A stretch of 64,000 nt of DNA from Hirudinaria manillensis (GCA_034509925.1 CM067538.1:6054778-6118777); one strand, 5' to 3'. Counted from the first letter of the stretch, positions 44,932 to 60,019 are shown. Made by a program: numbers and translations. Notes: a model not told the origin generated them from the sequence alone.

Positions 44932-46500
44932 TCACAACTTACATTACAAAATTGTAAAATGAGGAGCAATGTTGTAGCATTTTTAGCATAGCTTTCTCAT
45001 CCATCAAATGGATTTTTTTTTAAATTTTCCAACGAGTGACATTTAGGAAGGAATTCAGGAAATGCTTGGAATATTATTTCAGTCTAAGAATGTTCTTAAA
45101 GAACAACAACAACAAAAACACAAAAAAATGCAGTCGATTGAAAGTCTGTTGACGTCATCGACAATAAGGAATAGAGTTGCAATTCGATCGCACAACTATT
45201 CTCCAACCTTTGCACTTATTACACGATTATTATTTAATAATTAATGATTAATACTTATTCTTATTATTAATTAATAATAATATTATTATTCGATATTGCC
45301 GCGTAATATTTTAAAAGTACAATTTAATTACAGAATGACGAGGTTGGCCGATCGGATAGCAGTCGTTATGTGTCATATTCCATGCCCACTTTGCATCCCC
45401 AAGGATTTTCACAGGTCGTGGGGCGCTAAATAAATGTAGATCGGCTAAATACAATACAATACAACTATTAATACTAATGTAATATAATACTATGCAATAC
45501 ATCTTGTTTTGATGACAGATTCAGTTTTCAACATCGAACACTTTCATCCGATAAGCCATGGAGACTTGGGGTCTGCAACACTTCCTTTTTGTGACCTTTT
45601 CAATTCCTAAATTATATCTAAATGCACATCTATGACACTTTTAAGCTACTTTCAAACTTATGTGAGCTATACCTCACATGTGTTTCGTAAGTCTTAAATT
45701 ACAAAATTGCATATACTTCGGCTTGATAAGCCATATTTTAATGTTATAATATCACTTTTTGATTTTAGGTTATAACAGTCGGATTTTTATGCCTTAACGT
45801 TTGCTTTTAACGCGGTAGAGCGGCAAATCAAAGCTAAGGAAAAGCCTTGAAAGTTCTTAGTAATTGATTTAATTGATAATAAATTGATAATAATTTAGAA
45901 ACTTATTGATTTTATTTGTAATTATTGATGAGCTGCATTGTGAGTAAAATTATTTAGTATTCCATCCAGTAAATATTTTTTAATTACATGACGTGACCAG
46001 CTGTTTAGAACCGGTCCGATTAGGTGCCTAACAGGTGCACTAAGCAGGCGCTCCATCATTTGGGGTTGAACCTGTTGGAAGATTTTTGTGATACTCCAAG
46101 GCCGTTTCTTGGAGTGGAAAAATTTTAACCAAAAATACTTTCTTACAACCGTTGGCCTTCACTGAAAACAAAACTTTTCTATCTTTATATTTAAAAAGTT
46201 AAAAATAAAACTGGGGTGTTAATGTATCTTTACTCAATTTTAAAGCTTAAAATGTAATTTTCAAAATGGCATTTGTCCATGAATAAATGCTATTTGTTTT
46301 GTTATTATGTTTAAATAATATTAAACATTTAAAAATCATTTTTTTTTATTCGAACTAGCATATTTGATAAGGGTACTAAAGCCAAACGGAAAAGGAGGGA
46401 TAAGAGAGAGTCACCTATTGAAGATTCCTCTCTTAATGCTTATTCTATTGGTTTTTATGCAACCCAACTGATGACACAGCATAAGTTCGGTTTTCCATTC
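44645..46500. other. intergenic, no gene seen
   Basis: AT-rich, with an (AAT)n tract at 44879-44930. The only structured segment is the SINE-like stretch at 45339-45470. Confidence 0.55.
45339..45470 (+). mobile_element. SINE- or LINE-3'-end-like element
   Basis: A GC-richer block (TTGGCCGATCGGATAGCAGT ... GTGGGGCGCTAAATAAATG) ends in the tandem tail AATACAATACAATACAA, typical of retroposon 3' tails. No internal promoter boxes or target duplication could be fixed. Confidence 0.35.
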
Positions 46501-46502
46501 TT

Positions 46503-47202
46503 TCATCGAGCATTCCATGAAACTGGTGATTCTAGCAGGGCTCCATACATCTTCATTGACGCCAAAATCCAAGAATGAGGGACACTATCGAATGCCTTCT
46601 TATAATCAATCCATGTCATTGCTAAATTCCTCTTCATTCTTTTGGTAGTGCCTACAATCATCTTGTTTATAAGCAACTGGTCTTTACAACCTCTTGACCC
46701 TCGTTGACAGCCTTTCTGTTCTATAGGGAGGACGTTATTATTATCAAGGTGTGTATATAGCCGGTTTGATATTGCAGATGTAAGCAATTTATACAAAGTG
46801 GAAAGACAGGTTATAGGTCGGTAAATTTTGGGATTGTTTTGGTTTGCACCTTTTGAGAGGAGAAAAGTTATACCGGAGGTTAGCCAGGATGGTATATTTT
46901 CTGGGTTATTAATCAAATCATTAAAAGCTATTGTAAGTATACTATGGAGAGAGGTAAAACGTTTGATCCAGAAATTTTGTATATTGTCAGGGCCTGGGGA
47001 TTTCCACTTTGGAGATTTTTTAATAACTTCTTGAATTTCACTTATTGTAAATTCTTTCCATTCTTCTGTAACCACATTCCTAGATGCAATTTCCTCATCT
47101 CGTACCTAAGCTGCTTCAGTGTTGTGCACAATTTCATTCCCAAGAATTCCTCTCCAAAATTCTTCAATTTTCTCTGCAGAGGGTGGGTCACTAACTGCTT
47201 CG
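46503..47202 (-). pseudogene. decayed non-LTR reverse transcriptase fragment
   Basis: The minus frame from 47202 reads PPSAEKIEEFWRGILGNEIV, then a TAG stop near 47104, then a 190-aa open stretch with RT fingers/palm motifs: KSPGPDNIQNFWIKRF, KIYRPITCLSTLYKLL, EQKGCQRGSRGCKDQLL and WIDYKKAFDSVPHSWI. It breaks off before the catalytic FADD box. The motifs differ from the LINE at 13463 (W-x-DYKKAFDSVPHSW type), so it is another clade. Confidence 0.85.
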
Positions 47203-47539
<337 letters not shown>

Positions 47540-49017
47540 TCAAACTCAATCTCAGTCTAATAATAATAATAATTATTATTATTATTATATATTATTTAAT
47601 GAATGTAATGAATACAAACCTCGTCGATAAAATCCCTCTGAACGAAATAATAAGACGGACGCTTGGAATTCTCCACGCGTTTCGATAAAAACTTAAGAGA
47701 ATAAAAACGTTTATCTCCACACACGCACCACACACAAAAAAATGACGGTGAAGCATCTTCGAGAGCCCATCGCGTGCCTTTATAAGAACGTGATACGAGA
47801 TGAGGATCGAATGCCATTTATGCTCTGGAAGTTTCCACGATACTATTAAGGATTGCAAAGTCTCTGTCAGGACATTATAAACCTATTTAGGAATACGAAT
47901 GCTTGAATGTGATTTGCCTGACGGTTGACAAGTTGAAAGGTCGAGACTGATTGAAACTGAAACCGTCTGGAAAAGTTGAAACCTATTGAAAACTTGCTAG
48001 ACTTCGAACAGTTTGGCAAATCGACTTTGAAACCAGAAAGACGCCTCACTTGAAGAATTTCCTACGCCATTTTATCTTTTAGGTTAGCCTGTTATATTCG
48101 TAAACTTAAACTTCAGCTTGAATTTTTTGTAACTTTTATCATTTTTAAAATTTCGCGAAATTCAAACCAAGAAACGTATTTCATGAATCTCAAGACGGTG
48201 TCGAGTTGAAAAATAATTAATCAACATAGCGGCATATTATTATGAAAACGGCCTCAAAAATTGTTACAATGATGAATTATTAAGGAATGGATATAATATT
48301 ATAAATGCCGTTAATGGTGATTGTGGTATTAGTAGTGGTAATATTATACCCAAAATATAACGTGTACATTTAATTCTTCAGTAGCATGTTTCCTAATTTT
48401 ACATTCAAGTACAAGATTGAATAATAAAATTGTATTAAATATAAAATAGTTATGATGTGACGTTATGAGTTATAATATGATATCATATGATGTAGCAATC
48501 CAATTAGATGTTTGCACATGCTAAATATACTGATTCACCGTCCGATCATCTGTTTGTTGCCATCTCTCTGCAACAACAGCAACAACAACAGCAGCATTAT
48601 GCTGCAACATTTTCCAATACTTTTAACAGTACATCGACAACACGAACATTTTCATCGATTTAAATCAATTTTTCTGTGTTATATTATAAATTGAATCGTT
48701 CACAGTAAAACAAATCTCTTAGACAAGTCTTAAAAAGTCCTCAAACTCATTCGAGGTCAAAATAAATGTTTCATAATGGCAGGTGTAATAACGTTAAATA
48801 ATAAATAATTATTTGAAATAAATAGACTCAAAGCTGTTCTTTGTGACTAAACAAAGTTACAGAACAAACGTTGAATAGAAAAAAAATACTTGATGGGATC
48901 TGATTAAGTATGTCCTGCAATTACAAGCAACGGTGCAGGGTTTCAGACTGGTCTCAGTCTGATTGATGAGGTTGGGTTGACATGAGTCGGACTAAAACTT
49001 GATTGACACTGGGCAGC

Positions 49018-49076
49018 AGACTGGGTTGGATGGACGGACGGACGGACGGATGGATGGATGGTTGGGTGGGTAGGTG
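49018..49076. repeat. GGAC/GGAT tetranucleotide tract
   Basis: GGACGGACGGACGGATGGAT followed by GGTTGGGTGGG-type units. Confidence 0.9.
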
Positions 49077-49726
49077 GATAATGAGTGGAAACGAACTATT
49101 AGACGACAATCTCAGTAACTCATGATGAGTGATGAGAAAAGATGATAATCTCGAAACAATAACTTTTGATGGGAGACTTTGTAACGTTTTATCTGAAATT
49201 ATTATTATTATATGTAGTAATAGTATTATTATTAATATTATTGCTATTATTATTATTAACCTAGCTTAATTACAGGTAGAGGCAGTTAATCAGAGGTAAA
49301 GATATTTATTTATATATATATATAAGTGAGGAGAAACTGAACTTTCCAGCAGAAGCCACATGGTGACTACAAGAAATGTAGCGCTTTTTTTTTCCTCTTG
49401 TCTTTTTTTTTGAACCAGTTTCGACAGGTGTTCTGCTAATAAAGACCGTAAACAAAATGTCTCGACTCGGGAAAGGCAATCAACCATTAATGACTGGAGA
49501 GCTTCCATACTTCCCGTGCTGGTTTCCAGAACAACGAAGTTGATTCGAGACCGGATGGCGTGCTCCACGTGTTTCACTGGCACTTTATGGAATAGTTGGA
49601 AGACTTGGGAATCAGCAGACCAATGATGGTACTTAGATAAGTTGCAGGCGAAGAGCCAAAAAGAACAAGTGCGAGTTTTAATTGGTTGAAACGATTTACC
49701 GTGGATTTCCAGAGACAGGAAGTAGG

Positions 49727-49766
49727 GTGGAGTTAGGGTGGGGTTAGAGTGGGGTTAGAGTGGGGT
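49727..49766 (+). repeat. G-rich TTAGGGTGGGG/TTAGAGTGGGG repeat
   Basis: Three to four units of 11 bp with four G-runs within 40 bases; quadruplex-capable and telomere-like in part. Confidence 0.75.
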
Positions 49767-50055
49767 ATGAAATGTGTGAAATACTAAAGTTCCTCGCCGT
49801 CGTCGTCGCCTTAGTTTTACAGTTTTGACCATGTTCGTTATGAACAAATCTTTAAACCCCGTCATCATCATCCATCGTCGTCGTCATCATCATCATCATC
49901 ATCATCATCATCAGCCACTGCTAAACGACTTGAAGACAACGAGACGTAAGATGCTCCTTTGAAAAGAATTCGAGAATCCAGAATGGTTGTGGGGATTCGT
50001 TTAAAGAACTTTTTTTAACAATGTTTCCACATTCCATGTCATTTCTCCATCGATT

Positions 50056-50165
50056 GAATGAATCGGAGAATGAATGAATGAATGAATGAATGAATCGGAG
50101 AATGAATGATTGAATGAATCGGAGAATGAATGAATAAACGAACGAACGAATGAATGAATGAATGC
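50056..50165. repeat. (GAAT)n tetranucleotide region
   Basis: GAATGAATGAATG runs separated by CGGAGAATGAAT; repeat family changes to ATGGATG after 50166. Confidence 0.9.
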
Positions 50166-50956
50166 CCGGGCATGGATGCATGGATGAATGGATGAATGAT
50201 GTTGGGAAGGAATGAATGGATGGTTGGTTGATTGATTGGTTGATCGATTAATTGATTGAATTCATTACGTCACCTTCAAACATCTAATCAATCACTGTTT
50301 AAGTCAATCCTGCAAACATCCACAACACTGATCTGAAGTACTCAATTTTTGCAATACTACATAAATAATAACTTTATGTTTAAGATTACTTTATTCATAA
50401 AAATAGTCCTCGTCGTAGTCGTCGTCATCATGTGATCATTCTTTTTCTTGTTGTTGCTGTTGTTCAGTGATGTATTTTTCTGCATTTTTTCTATATTTTA
50501 TATTAAATATTAATTTAATTCAATATATACATATTATAAATTTTATTTATGCATTGTCGTCCTCATCGATATCGTCGTTGTTTTCGTTTTTGCGGTCACT
50601 TTCGTTGTTGTTGTTGGTGTTGTTGAGGTCTGAATGCAGAGTCTGACGAAATGAGGCCAGGACTACTTTGCAACCGTACGAATTGCGTTTTGCACCTTTT
50701 CATGTCTTTCATGTTCTTTGTGAGGTGCTGAGTTCTTATCTATCGAGATGCACCGATAACGGGTTTCGTAATAACCATCATCTTTACTAGCAACACCATC
50801 GTCATCATCATCGTCCTAGTCCTAGTCATTAGTCATTCCATAATAACTACCATCATCATCATCATTATCGTCATCATTATTATTATTACCTTCATCCACA
50901 TCATCATCATCATCGCCGTGTTATAGTTGTTTTTAGTTCATGCAGCTTTCCATTCA

Positions 50957-51019
50957 TATGCTCATCAATTCAATGCATCCATCCACCCATCCATCCATCC
51001 ATCCATCCATCCATCCATC
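50957..51019. repeat. (CATC)n tract
   Basis: CCATCCATCCATCC repeat upstream of the collagen gene. Confidence 0.9.
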
Positions 51020-51554
51020 CCTCACCAAATCTTTCCACCCCATTGCAATTATCTTAAAATACTCATCGATATTTTTATTCAAAAATACCGAATTGTACGT
51101 TCGTTATACGTTGATCGAATGAATTATTGGCATTCAGGATGTTAAAACATCTGCTCCACTTTCGCGCCACTTTTTAAGAATCAATGCCCTCGCGTTATTA
51201 TATTAGGCAGTGATGTATATTTCTGCATTTTTTTTCTATATTTTATATTAAATATTAATTTAATTTAATATATATATTATAAATTTTATTTATGTATTAA
51301 ATATTTTTTTTAAATATAATCATACATTTTTATATTTTTTGCAATCCATTCCAATGGTAAATAATTAAAATAGATATTTATTTAACAATATTAATGTCAA
51401 TTTATGCAAATTACTTATTCGCGTTGAGTTAACATTATATTATGAGTTATTATTATATATTATTATAATCAATAATAATAATGTTGCAATAAGTGATTAT
51501 CTTATTGGATTCTAACATTAACTTTGTTTCAATAGGTTGCCTCACCAGGTCATC

Positions 51555-52135
51555 ATGTTTGCTGACCTTTCAACCTTGACCTGTGCCCTCAACATCCTGC
51601 TCATCATCGCTTCCGGCCGAGCCGATCGTAATATTATATTTTTTATTTATGTTACTTAATGATTAACAGTCTTTATTATGCATAATTGTTTTTCATGATT
51701 GACTAAGCTTTCTGATCTGATGAACCTCGATTGTGGCGTTGGAATAGAAAATGGAAAACAATGTTGCAAACTTAATTACTATTTTCACCATCGTCATCAT
51801 CATCATCATCATCATCATTATCATCAGCTCGCTATCTCATCAACCAAATCAACATTACTATCACTGCCGTCAGTAGTGATCGACCGGTGCGGGACCGGGA
51901 CCGGGGAATGTTAAAAAGCCGGGACAAGGCCGGGACCGGGACCCCGGTGGTAAAAAAGGCCGGGGTTCAGTCGGTCGATCACTAGCCGTCAGCGACATCC
52001 TCTTCCTCATCATAAGTATCATCATTATCAACATCATGATCATCATCATCACGACAATTTCTTCCTTAGCATTCTACGATGAGGTGCCGACAGAAACAAG
52101 TGTCTGTCACAGGGACACAACAGACGAATTCTTGG
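51555..52135 (+). other. collagen exons 1-2 (signal peptide, N-terminus)
   Basis: Exons 51555-51627 and 52070-52135. Exon 1 encodes the hydrophobic signal; exon 2 reads [20 protein letters not shown] with one Cys. The intron between them holds the hAT-like MITE. Confidence 0.85.
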
Positions 52136-53485
52136 GTGAGTGGTATAGTCACCATCATCATCATTACCATCATCGTCGTCTTCATTACGTTATCATTAGT
52201 TCTTCCATCACAACAAATCGATCCTCATCATGTAACCATTTTATTTAACTTAACCCAATTTAATCGCTTCAAATTAATCGATAGACTCACAATTTAACTC
52301 CGGACCAGTTGTTCAGCTTTCCATCTGCTACTTTTCTTCCAGGTTTCGATTTGATCACGAAATTCCAGCTGGAGAGGAGGGTTTTCCATGAGAACCAGCA
52401 CATCAAAAAGATTGTCGGCTCCAACAAGCATCAGAGTGCCTTCAGGATCGGCACCGCTTCCAATCTCCGTATACCCACCAGGTGAGTCGATGACTTAGTG
52501 ATGATGATGACTACGACGATGATTGTAGCGGTGGCGATGATGATGATCACGGCGGCGATAGTTTGGCGGTCATGAAGCATTACGCTCTCACGTCGAGATT
52601 TGATTCATGCTTGTTTTGTAACGTAACGCAATCTGCTTAATAATAATCAGACATTTATTTATAATCTATATTTATTTATAATTATATTTTAACTTTCTAT
52701 TTAAAGAGGTATATTCCCTTATGGCCTGCCGAGGGAATTCTCACTGGTGGCCACGGTCAGGCAATTGGACCAAACGCCAAGGGAGGCCTGGGATCTAATC
52801 AGAATTGATGGCCCCAATAACTCACCGGAGTTTAGAGTTCAAATGAACAGGGGAAGGAACAAAAACGAGTTGGCAGTTCACGTCATGAAAGTCAACGGAC
52901 AAATGCAACAAATCGTCTTCAAGTTGAATCAAACGAAGGTTATTTCCCTGGAGTACCGACCCATATACCCCATCTTTGACCTTTGACCTTAACCTCCAAC
53001 CCTTACCACAGGCCTAACCATGAGTGCTCGTCTTAGTATTCAGCAGTTATTATCACAAGCCTTAATCCTAAATATCAATCAATTATACACAAAACATGAA
53101 AGTCCATTGTTACGCAAACAGCAATCCATAAACCTCAGGTTATAACATCGCTTTTGTGCCGCTAAGCGATGTAATTCATTTCCATTACTTTCGAAACAAT
53201 GGGACATTTTTCATTCTTATCTTTGCACCTAAAATGTCCCGAGTGTTTTATACTCCACTCCACGTTTATATCCTCTTGTTTTTAAAGAGTTTATTTTGTT
53301 TTGTTTTTTTTTTTTAAATAAGACATCCGCGGACGAAAATCAAAAAATTGAATCAGTCTCGGATTAAGAAATTACTTTACCTCATAAAGTCAGGGCCAGG
53401 CTTATTTGTGAACCTTGTAGTTTACACTGTGGGAAATACTTTTTTTTTCTTAATCGACTGAATTTCTCATGCATCAAAGTGTGTG

Positions 53486-53517
<32 letters not shown>

Positions 53518-54006
53518 GCTCTCGCTCTCTTTCTCCCTCTGAATCTTTGGGAGAATCTAAATTTTTATTGCGCGTGCTTTTCATCTGGATACTGAATTTT
53601 TGCCGATATAATCATCCGAGAAATAATTTTTGGAGCGGGTCCGATCATCTTATTCGTCTCGTCGAGCTTCCATCCGTTCATCCATCCATCCATCCATCCG
53701 CCCGTCCATCCATCTATCCATCTATCCATCCGTCCGTCCGTTCATCCATCCATTCATACATCCGTCCGTCCATCCAACAATCCATCCACTCATCATCCTA
53801 TCCGTTCCTCTCAGGGTCCCCAGAACTTCCACAAGATCGCCCTGGGATTCCACGAGGGACACGTGGAGTTGATGATCGATTGTCGCTCAGTTGGAATGAA
53901 GTCACTGAGTGCACTGGCGGGCATAGACGCCACTGGTGACATTGTCCTCGCGTCAACCGAAAAAAAGAGAACTGCCGCTGTGAGGATGGCCTCAATTGAT
54001 ATTTTC

Positions 54007-54039
<33 letters not shown>

Positions 54040-57000
54040 GCTATTATTTATGCTATTATTAATTATTATTGTTATTATTATTATTATGTTTATGCTATTT
54101 ATGTATTAATTATTATTATTATTATTATTATTGTTATTATTATTATTATTTTAATTCATGTTATGAGTTATTATTGAATTATTACTATTATTTATGGGCG
54201 CCAATAACGCCAGAAGAATTATTACCATCTGTACTTCTAATTTTAGAACGGAAGTTGGAATGTAATTCTTTTCCAACCATTTTGCAAATTAATCAGTAAA
54301 AAAAAAATAAATCTTTTCTAAATTCTGTTCCATAAAAATTCTAAATAAATGAAAATAAAAGATTTTTTTTTAAATCCTCAGATTGATTTACAATGGTTCT
54401 TCATTCACTGCGATGCATTGAAACCATCGAAAGACAATTGTGGTGAATTAAAGGTTAAATCAATAAATCCCCATTTTAAATTTTTTTTTTTATTTTAAAT
54501 ATATTGAATTAAATTATATTAAAATTTAATGTTTATGTTTATGATTAAAAATGAGATCCAAAGAAATTAAAAGGAACTTAAAGGGAAATTAATATTAAGA
54601 AATAAATATCAATTTTAATTTATTTTTATTAGTTAATGAAATTCTACAGTATAATCATTTTTGCCCTGAAAGCAGATTAAATTTTTATATTTTAAAATAT
54701 AATTTAAAATAATGTGACAAATAATAAAATAAATTGTAATTAAATAATTATAATATAACATAATATAATATTTTTCTACATTTTCAAGAAACCCAAAGTT
54801 ACAAAGAATGAGGTGGGATTTTTTTTTATAGAATGTTTTTTTATTGATAAAATTTAAAAAAAACAATTCTCGAAAAGGAAATTCCACGTTTAAAGTATTG
54901 CCTATAAATAGCATGATTTATTGATTAATTAATTAATTAATTAAAACAATCAAAAAAATTTAGAAACTATTTTTGGTTCCATTCTATTCCATAATCCAAA
55001 TATTGATTTTAATATTGATTAATAATTTAAGACAATATTTAACATCGACGTGTCCCATAGGCTGGAATAGATTATGTTAATAATTCTTTAATAAATTACA
55101 TTGGTATATTATGTATATGTCAATTACGTAAACATTGTCTTCAACGGTTTACAGCATGGTGGTCCTCAAAATCAAGACTCAAGGGAGCAATGTAGACTCA
55201 TTTGCCCCACTTACGACAACATAACGAAGGTAAATAATTATAATAATAATTAATACTTTATTTATTAGGTTAATAATTGCATTAGTCATAATGTGTTGCT
55301 ATTTATAGGTTGCAATCGAATAAATTATTATAATTGCCATAACTGTTTACAAACAAAGGGTTTCCAAGGTGAACCAGGTCCCCCTGGAAGGGATGGAGTT
55401 CCAGGAGCTGACGGATTACCGGTGATTTAAGTTTATTAATAAAATTTTAATTTATTACTATTACTTATGTTAATAATTACATCTACATATTAATGTTATA
55501 ATTTAAATTTTTAAAACTTTTTAAACTTAAAATTAATTTTTAAAAACTGGAATGAAATTTATGAAAATATAACATCAATACAGATTTTCAGATATTTTAT
55601 TTTAAATTAATTATAAATTATGTAACTTATAATTATGTGACATAATTTGGAAAACTAAATAGTACTTGGCCAATTGAACCATTAACCCGGACAGAAAAAT
55701 GTTAAGGCCCTTATTATTATCTTATTTTCTGGTTATTAAATTTTTAATACAAAAAATTGGCACATAAAATTATTTCTTCCAAAACTTTCAGGGTCATCCT
55801 GGTTACCCTGGTCCCGAGGTCAGCAAGTGCTACTTTAATCTTTTGTTAATTTTATGTTTAATTTGAAAAAAATTAAATAAAAAATAGATTTAAAAAAAAA
55901 ATCATGTTATTCAGGTACATTTTTAGAAAATAAATTGATATATTATTATTTACTATTAATTATAAAATGTAAATTTAACATTTATTTATTATAAAAATAA
56001 TAATAATATTAATATTAATAATCATTTATTAACCTAAAATTAAGATCAATAATGTTTACAATCAGTTAATGATTTGATCATAATGAATTAATTACCGATG
56101 ATTAGGAGACAAAGATCTAAAAATTAATTTTTGTTGCGCGAAATTATCTCTAATTTAATCCACGTGTCATCCACAGTTATTCTATCATAATTATTTAATT
56201 ATAACGTTTAATTTCTAGTTTATTTTATATTTATTTACAAAATCAATTGCATTTTCAATAATTTTTCCATTCTCCTTATACCGGTCTGTTAATTTTCCAA
56301 TCATTTATGACTCATTTTATCCAATTTTATCCAAAATAGTAAAAAAAATTTTATCATAATAAAAGTATGATGTTGATGATGATGATCTCTTGCAAATCCG
56401 TCTGATTGAATCATCAAATAAGTGCCCCAATCGTCTGCTTTTCCTCCCACGCACAAAACAAAGTCCCGCTTTTTTTACATATTTTTTTCGGAAAACTATT
56501 TATTTACAGAAAGTAATTTTAGCAACATCTCCACATTTATTGATTTACTGTGCAATTACGTCTATTAAGTTGATAAAATATGAAAAACGAAAAATCGTGT
56601 TTTTAAATCTAAATAGTTATGGAGAAATGTTTGATGGCCTGACAAGGAAATATCTAACGCTGTTACTTCTGAGAGTTTTTTAAACAATTAAAAATTATTA
56701 TTATTATTATAAATAATTTTTAATATCAGAAATTGATATATTTTAGAGAAACGTATCCACATTATAATTAACGAATAATTTAACGTTATTATTAAAACTT
56801 CCCCTTATAATTAAAATATAATATCAGTATGTCTACTGGTATTATTAACAGAGAGTAACAACTATCGCCCTTTCCTCCTATTCATCATCGTCATCAGCGC
56901 CTTTACAATTTTGGGACCACCCCTATCGTAACCATCATCATCACCACCACCATCATCATCATCACATCACCATTTAGGGACCACCGGGGCCACAAGGACC

Positions 57001-59929
57001 ACCAGGAGCGTTTGATTGGCAGACTCTGTATGTTAGTAATCACCACGTGATGATATGATTTATTGCTCGTTCCTAAACTGTAGCAGCGGTGGTGATGGAG
57101 AGATGATGATGATGACGACGACGACGACGACGATGATGATAAGGCGGTGCCTGTGGTAATAATGCCTTGTTTAGAGAATTGACTCTAAAAACTACAGTCG
57201 GATAATCTGTGATGATGGTGTGATACTCGTTCGTGTTTGTTTCCCGCAATAGTTTTTAGACCATTTTTGGGTCGAGTGCCCTTTCATTCTCAGTGAACAA
57301 ACTCGTCTGTCATTAGTTCCAGCAAATACCAGGATGACGACGAATATGCGTCAGTTTCCTTTCTTTATTCATTCCTTTCCAAATAATTGTTCCCTGCAAG
57401 TGATAGATTCTTTAACATCAAAGTAATATGCGTGATGGGCCATCATCCGAACGAATCATCACAGAACGACGCCTCTAACCTTACCATACCCTTTTCCATG
57501 CAGAATTTGGAAATATTTGTCATTAGGAATAAACTGGAATTTGTCTTCTAAATTCATGCTATTTTCCTGTTGCTGACGTTCACTTTCTGCCTCTGGAACG
57601 AGTGAATGAAAAACTAATAAAGCGAATCAGAGTCATCAAGGCATTGATAAATAAAAATAAAATTATAAAAAAATGGAACTGAATGTAATAATGTTACCAT
57701 TACTTGTAGTCTCTACCTGAAGGGGAATTGGCACGCATCAGCGGCCTCAAAGGTGAGAAAGGAGAGCCAGGTGCAGTCAGATTCGTCGGTCTGGAAGCTC
57801 CTAAGGTCGGAAAAATTTCACCTAAACTTCGAAAAATTAAAGTTATTATTAAAAAATAAATATTTTTCAGAAAAGATTTCAGTTATAATTTTTTTTTTTA
57901 CAATTTAACATAGCCTCATAAATTAAATTAATCAATATAAAATTAATTTCATGAATTTTATCAGGCAGAGAAGGGAGAACCAGGTCCTCCTGGGCCTGCT
58001 GGACCACAGGTAGACCATTGTAAAAGTTCTCAAATCTCCCAAAAACTAAGCTTTGTACTTCTTCATAAGATATCCTCATAAATATTCATTACTGCTTTTA
58101 AGTTAAACGTATAAAAATTACCATCCATAAATAATTCGTTAAAGTTTTCTCCTAGTAAGCCGCCATCAGCATCCACAATTATTGCATCCATAAAGCAAAT
58201 CTTGCGCCAACAAACGCCTCCTTCAGTAAACATCCACGGAATGGAGATTCCGATCTTATCTCGAGACGAAGCGATGATTCGCATTTTGCAAACTTTTTTT
58301 TTCTTTTAGCGTTCGAGTTGTCGGTAGATTAGATAATTTCTTTAAAAAAAATATTGCTTTTACCGCCCCTCTTTTCTGTTTTTTTTTTTGCTTTCGATTT
58401 CCAATCACTTTGAGCATAGCGGGTTTTTATTTTTTAAACATACTTTTTCCTTCCCATACGAATAGACCTTGAAATGTAAAGATTCGGAGAATTACTGTAA
58501 TCATTTGTTGCAAATATTATGGTCATCTTGTTAGAAATGGAATGATTAAAATTATCATCTTTTGTTCACCATTCCAGGGAGTGCCCGGTGGACCAGGAGC
58601 CACAGGAAGGAATGGGGAGAGGGTCAGTAGTGGATATTCTATAATGTTATTAGTCGATTATTAATTGATTTTCGTTAACTTTTACCTATTACAATGCTCT
58701 TGCACTGGTTTTTGCTTTGGCCAAACAAACTTATTACAAGTTATGGATTCAAAGCTATATTTATAATTGTTTGCTATTATGTCTTAAAATAATTTAAAAT
58801 AGGGACCCCCTGGAAAACAAGGAAAGATGGGTCCAAGTGGTCCACAGGGTTTGAAAGTGAGATTTTTTATTACATTCATTTGTAATATTTATTAAATTAA
58901 ACATTTAATAATTAAACAAATTACTGAACACTAATACACACTTACCAGTAAACATTGTTCATCAGTATAAATAATCTGTTGTTATAGATTTTATTGTTAA
59001 TGGAACCATAATTAGATCATCTAATAACCCTTAGAAGCATCAAAAATTGCATGAAACAAGTACCAGGATCATAGTGCCAGCATAAAATAAAATAAAACAT
59101 AACATTAATAACATTATAAACCTGAATAATTGTGAAATTGTTTTTGAGAATCCATTCTTGCAGTATTGCATCATCTAATGTTGTTCATCAGGGTGATATG
59201 GGTCCACCAGGCGATAAAGGGTCAAGAGGTGATATGGGCCCCAAAGGTATTCAGGTAGGTGTTTCTTCCAAAACAAATATTTTAGGAATCTGGCCTTTGT
59301 GGTGCTTCTAGATATCTATTTTTTTAACATTTTTGATTTTTCAACAATTATTTTAATTAATATTATAATCACGTGATTTAATAACCCATCAGTTCTCTTG
59401 TTGAGTTTTTATGAATGGATTACAAAGGACAAATTGTTATTATTTAGGTCAAGCTTTTTTAGTAAATAAATCTGAAATTTGTAAACATGTCAATAAAATT
59501 GTAAACACTGTTTGTTCATGAATTATTAATTAGGGCCCACCTGGTCCACCGGGATTGGTGAGAGAGGATGTCGAAACAAATGTTAGTTAACTTTTATTTT
59601 ATTAATTATATTTTCGTAATTATTTGTATTTATTTTAAATATTTTCATTTTTTTAAATTAATTTTATTTACATTAAATTAAATGGAAATTAATGATTAGG
59701 TTCAGAGAGTGATTGGACCGCCAGGCCACCCAGGCAGTCCTGGAAGAGATGGAGTACCGGTTGGTTGATTGAAATGAAGTGGTTGGTTGATTGAAATGAA
59801 GTGGTTGGTTGATTGAAATGAGGTGACTTGCACCTCAGAGTTAATCTGGTCTTTCTGTGGGTCTTTGAAATGGGGGTTTTGTTATGTTTCTAGATATGAG
59901 CTTAAATTTTATGTAGAAAATTGTTCAGG

Positions 59930-60019
<90 letters not shown>

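Larger units (their letters stand above)
52343..55229 (+). other. collagen exons 3-6 (TSPN domain)
   Basis: Exons 52343-52481, 52707-52938, 53815-53979 and 55155-55229. Exon 53815-53979 is taken to end at GCT|GTGAGG, giving [11 protein letters not shown]; the coding look continues a little (VRMASIDIF) but has no donor there. Exon 55155-55229 ([17 protein letters not shown]) supplies the cysteines that close the domain. Confidence 0.85.

Noticed and set aside
49290..49583. 97-aa minus-strand ORF with VKHVEHAIRSRINFVVLETS
   Set aside because: Looks partly protein-like and has a possible acceptor near 49605, but the second half is low complexity and no partner exon or family is evident.
53469..53939. 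156-aa plus-strand ORF over the collagen exon 5
   Set aside because: Wrong frame: low-complexity Ser/Pro/His repeats, whereas the frame starting [11 protein letters not shown] gives the TSPN domain.
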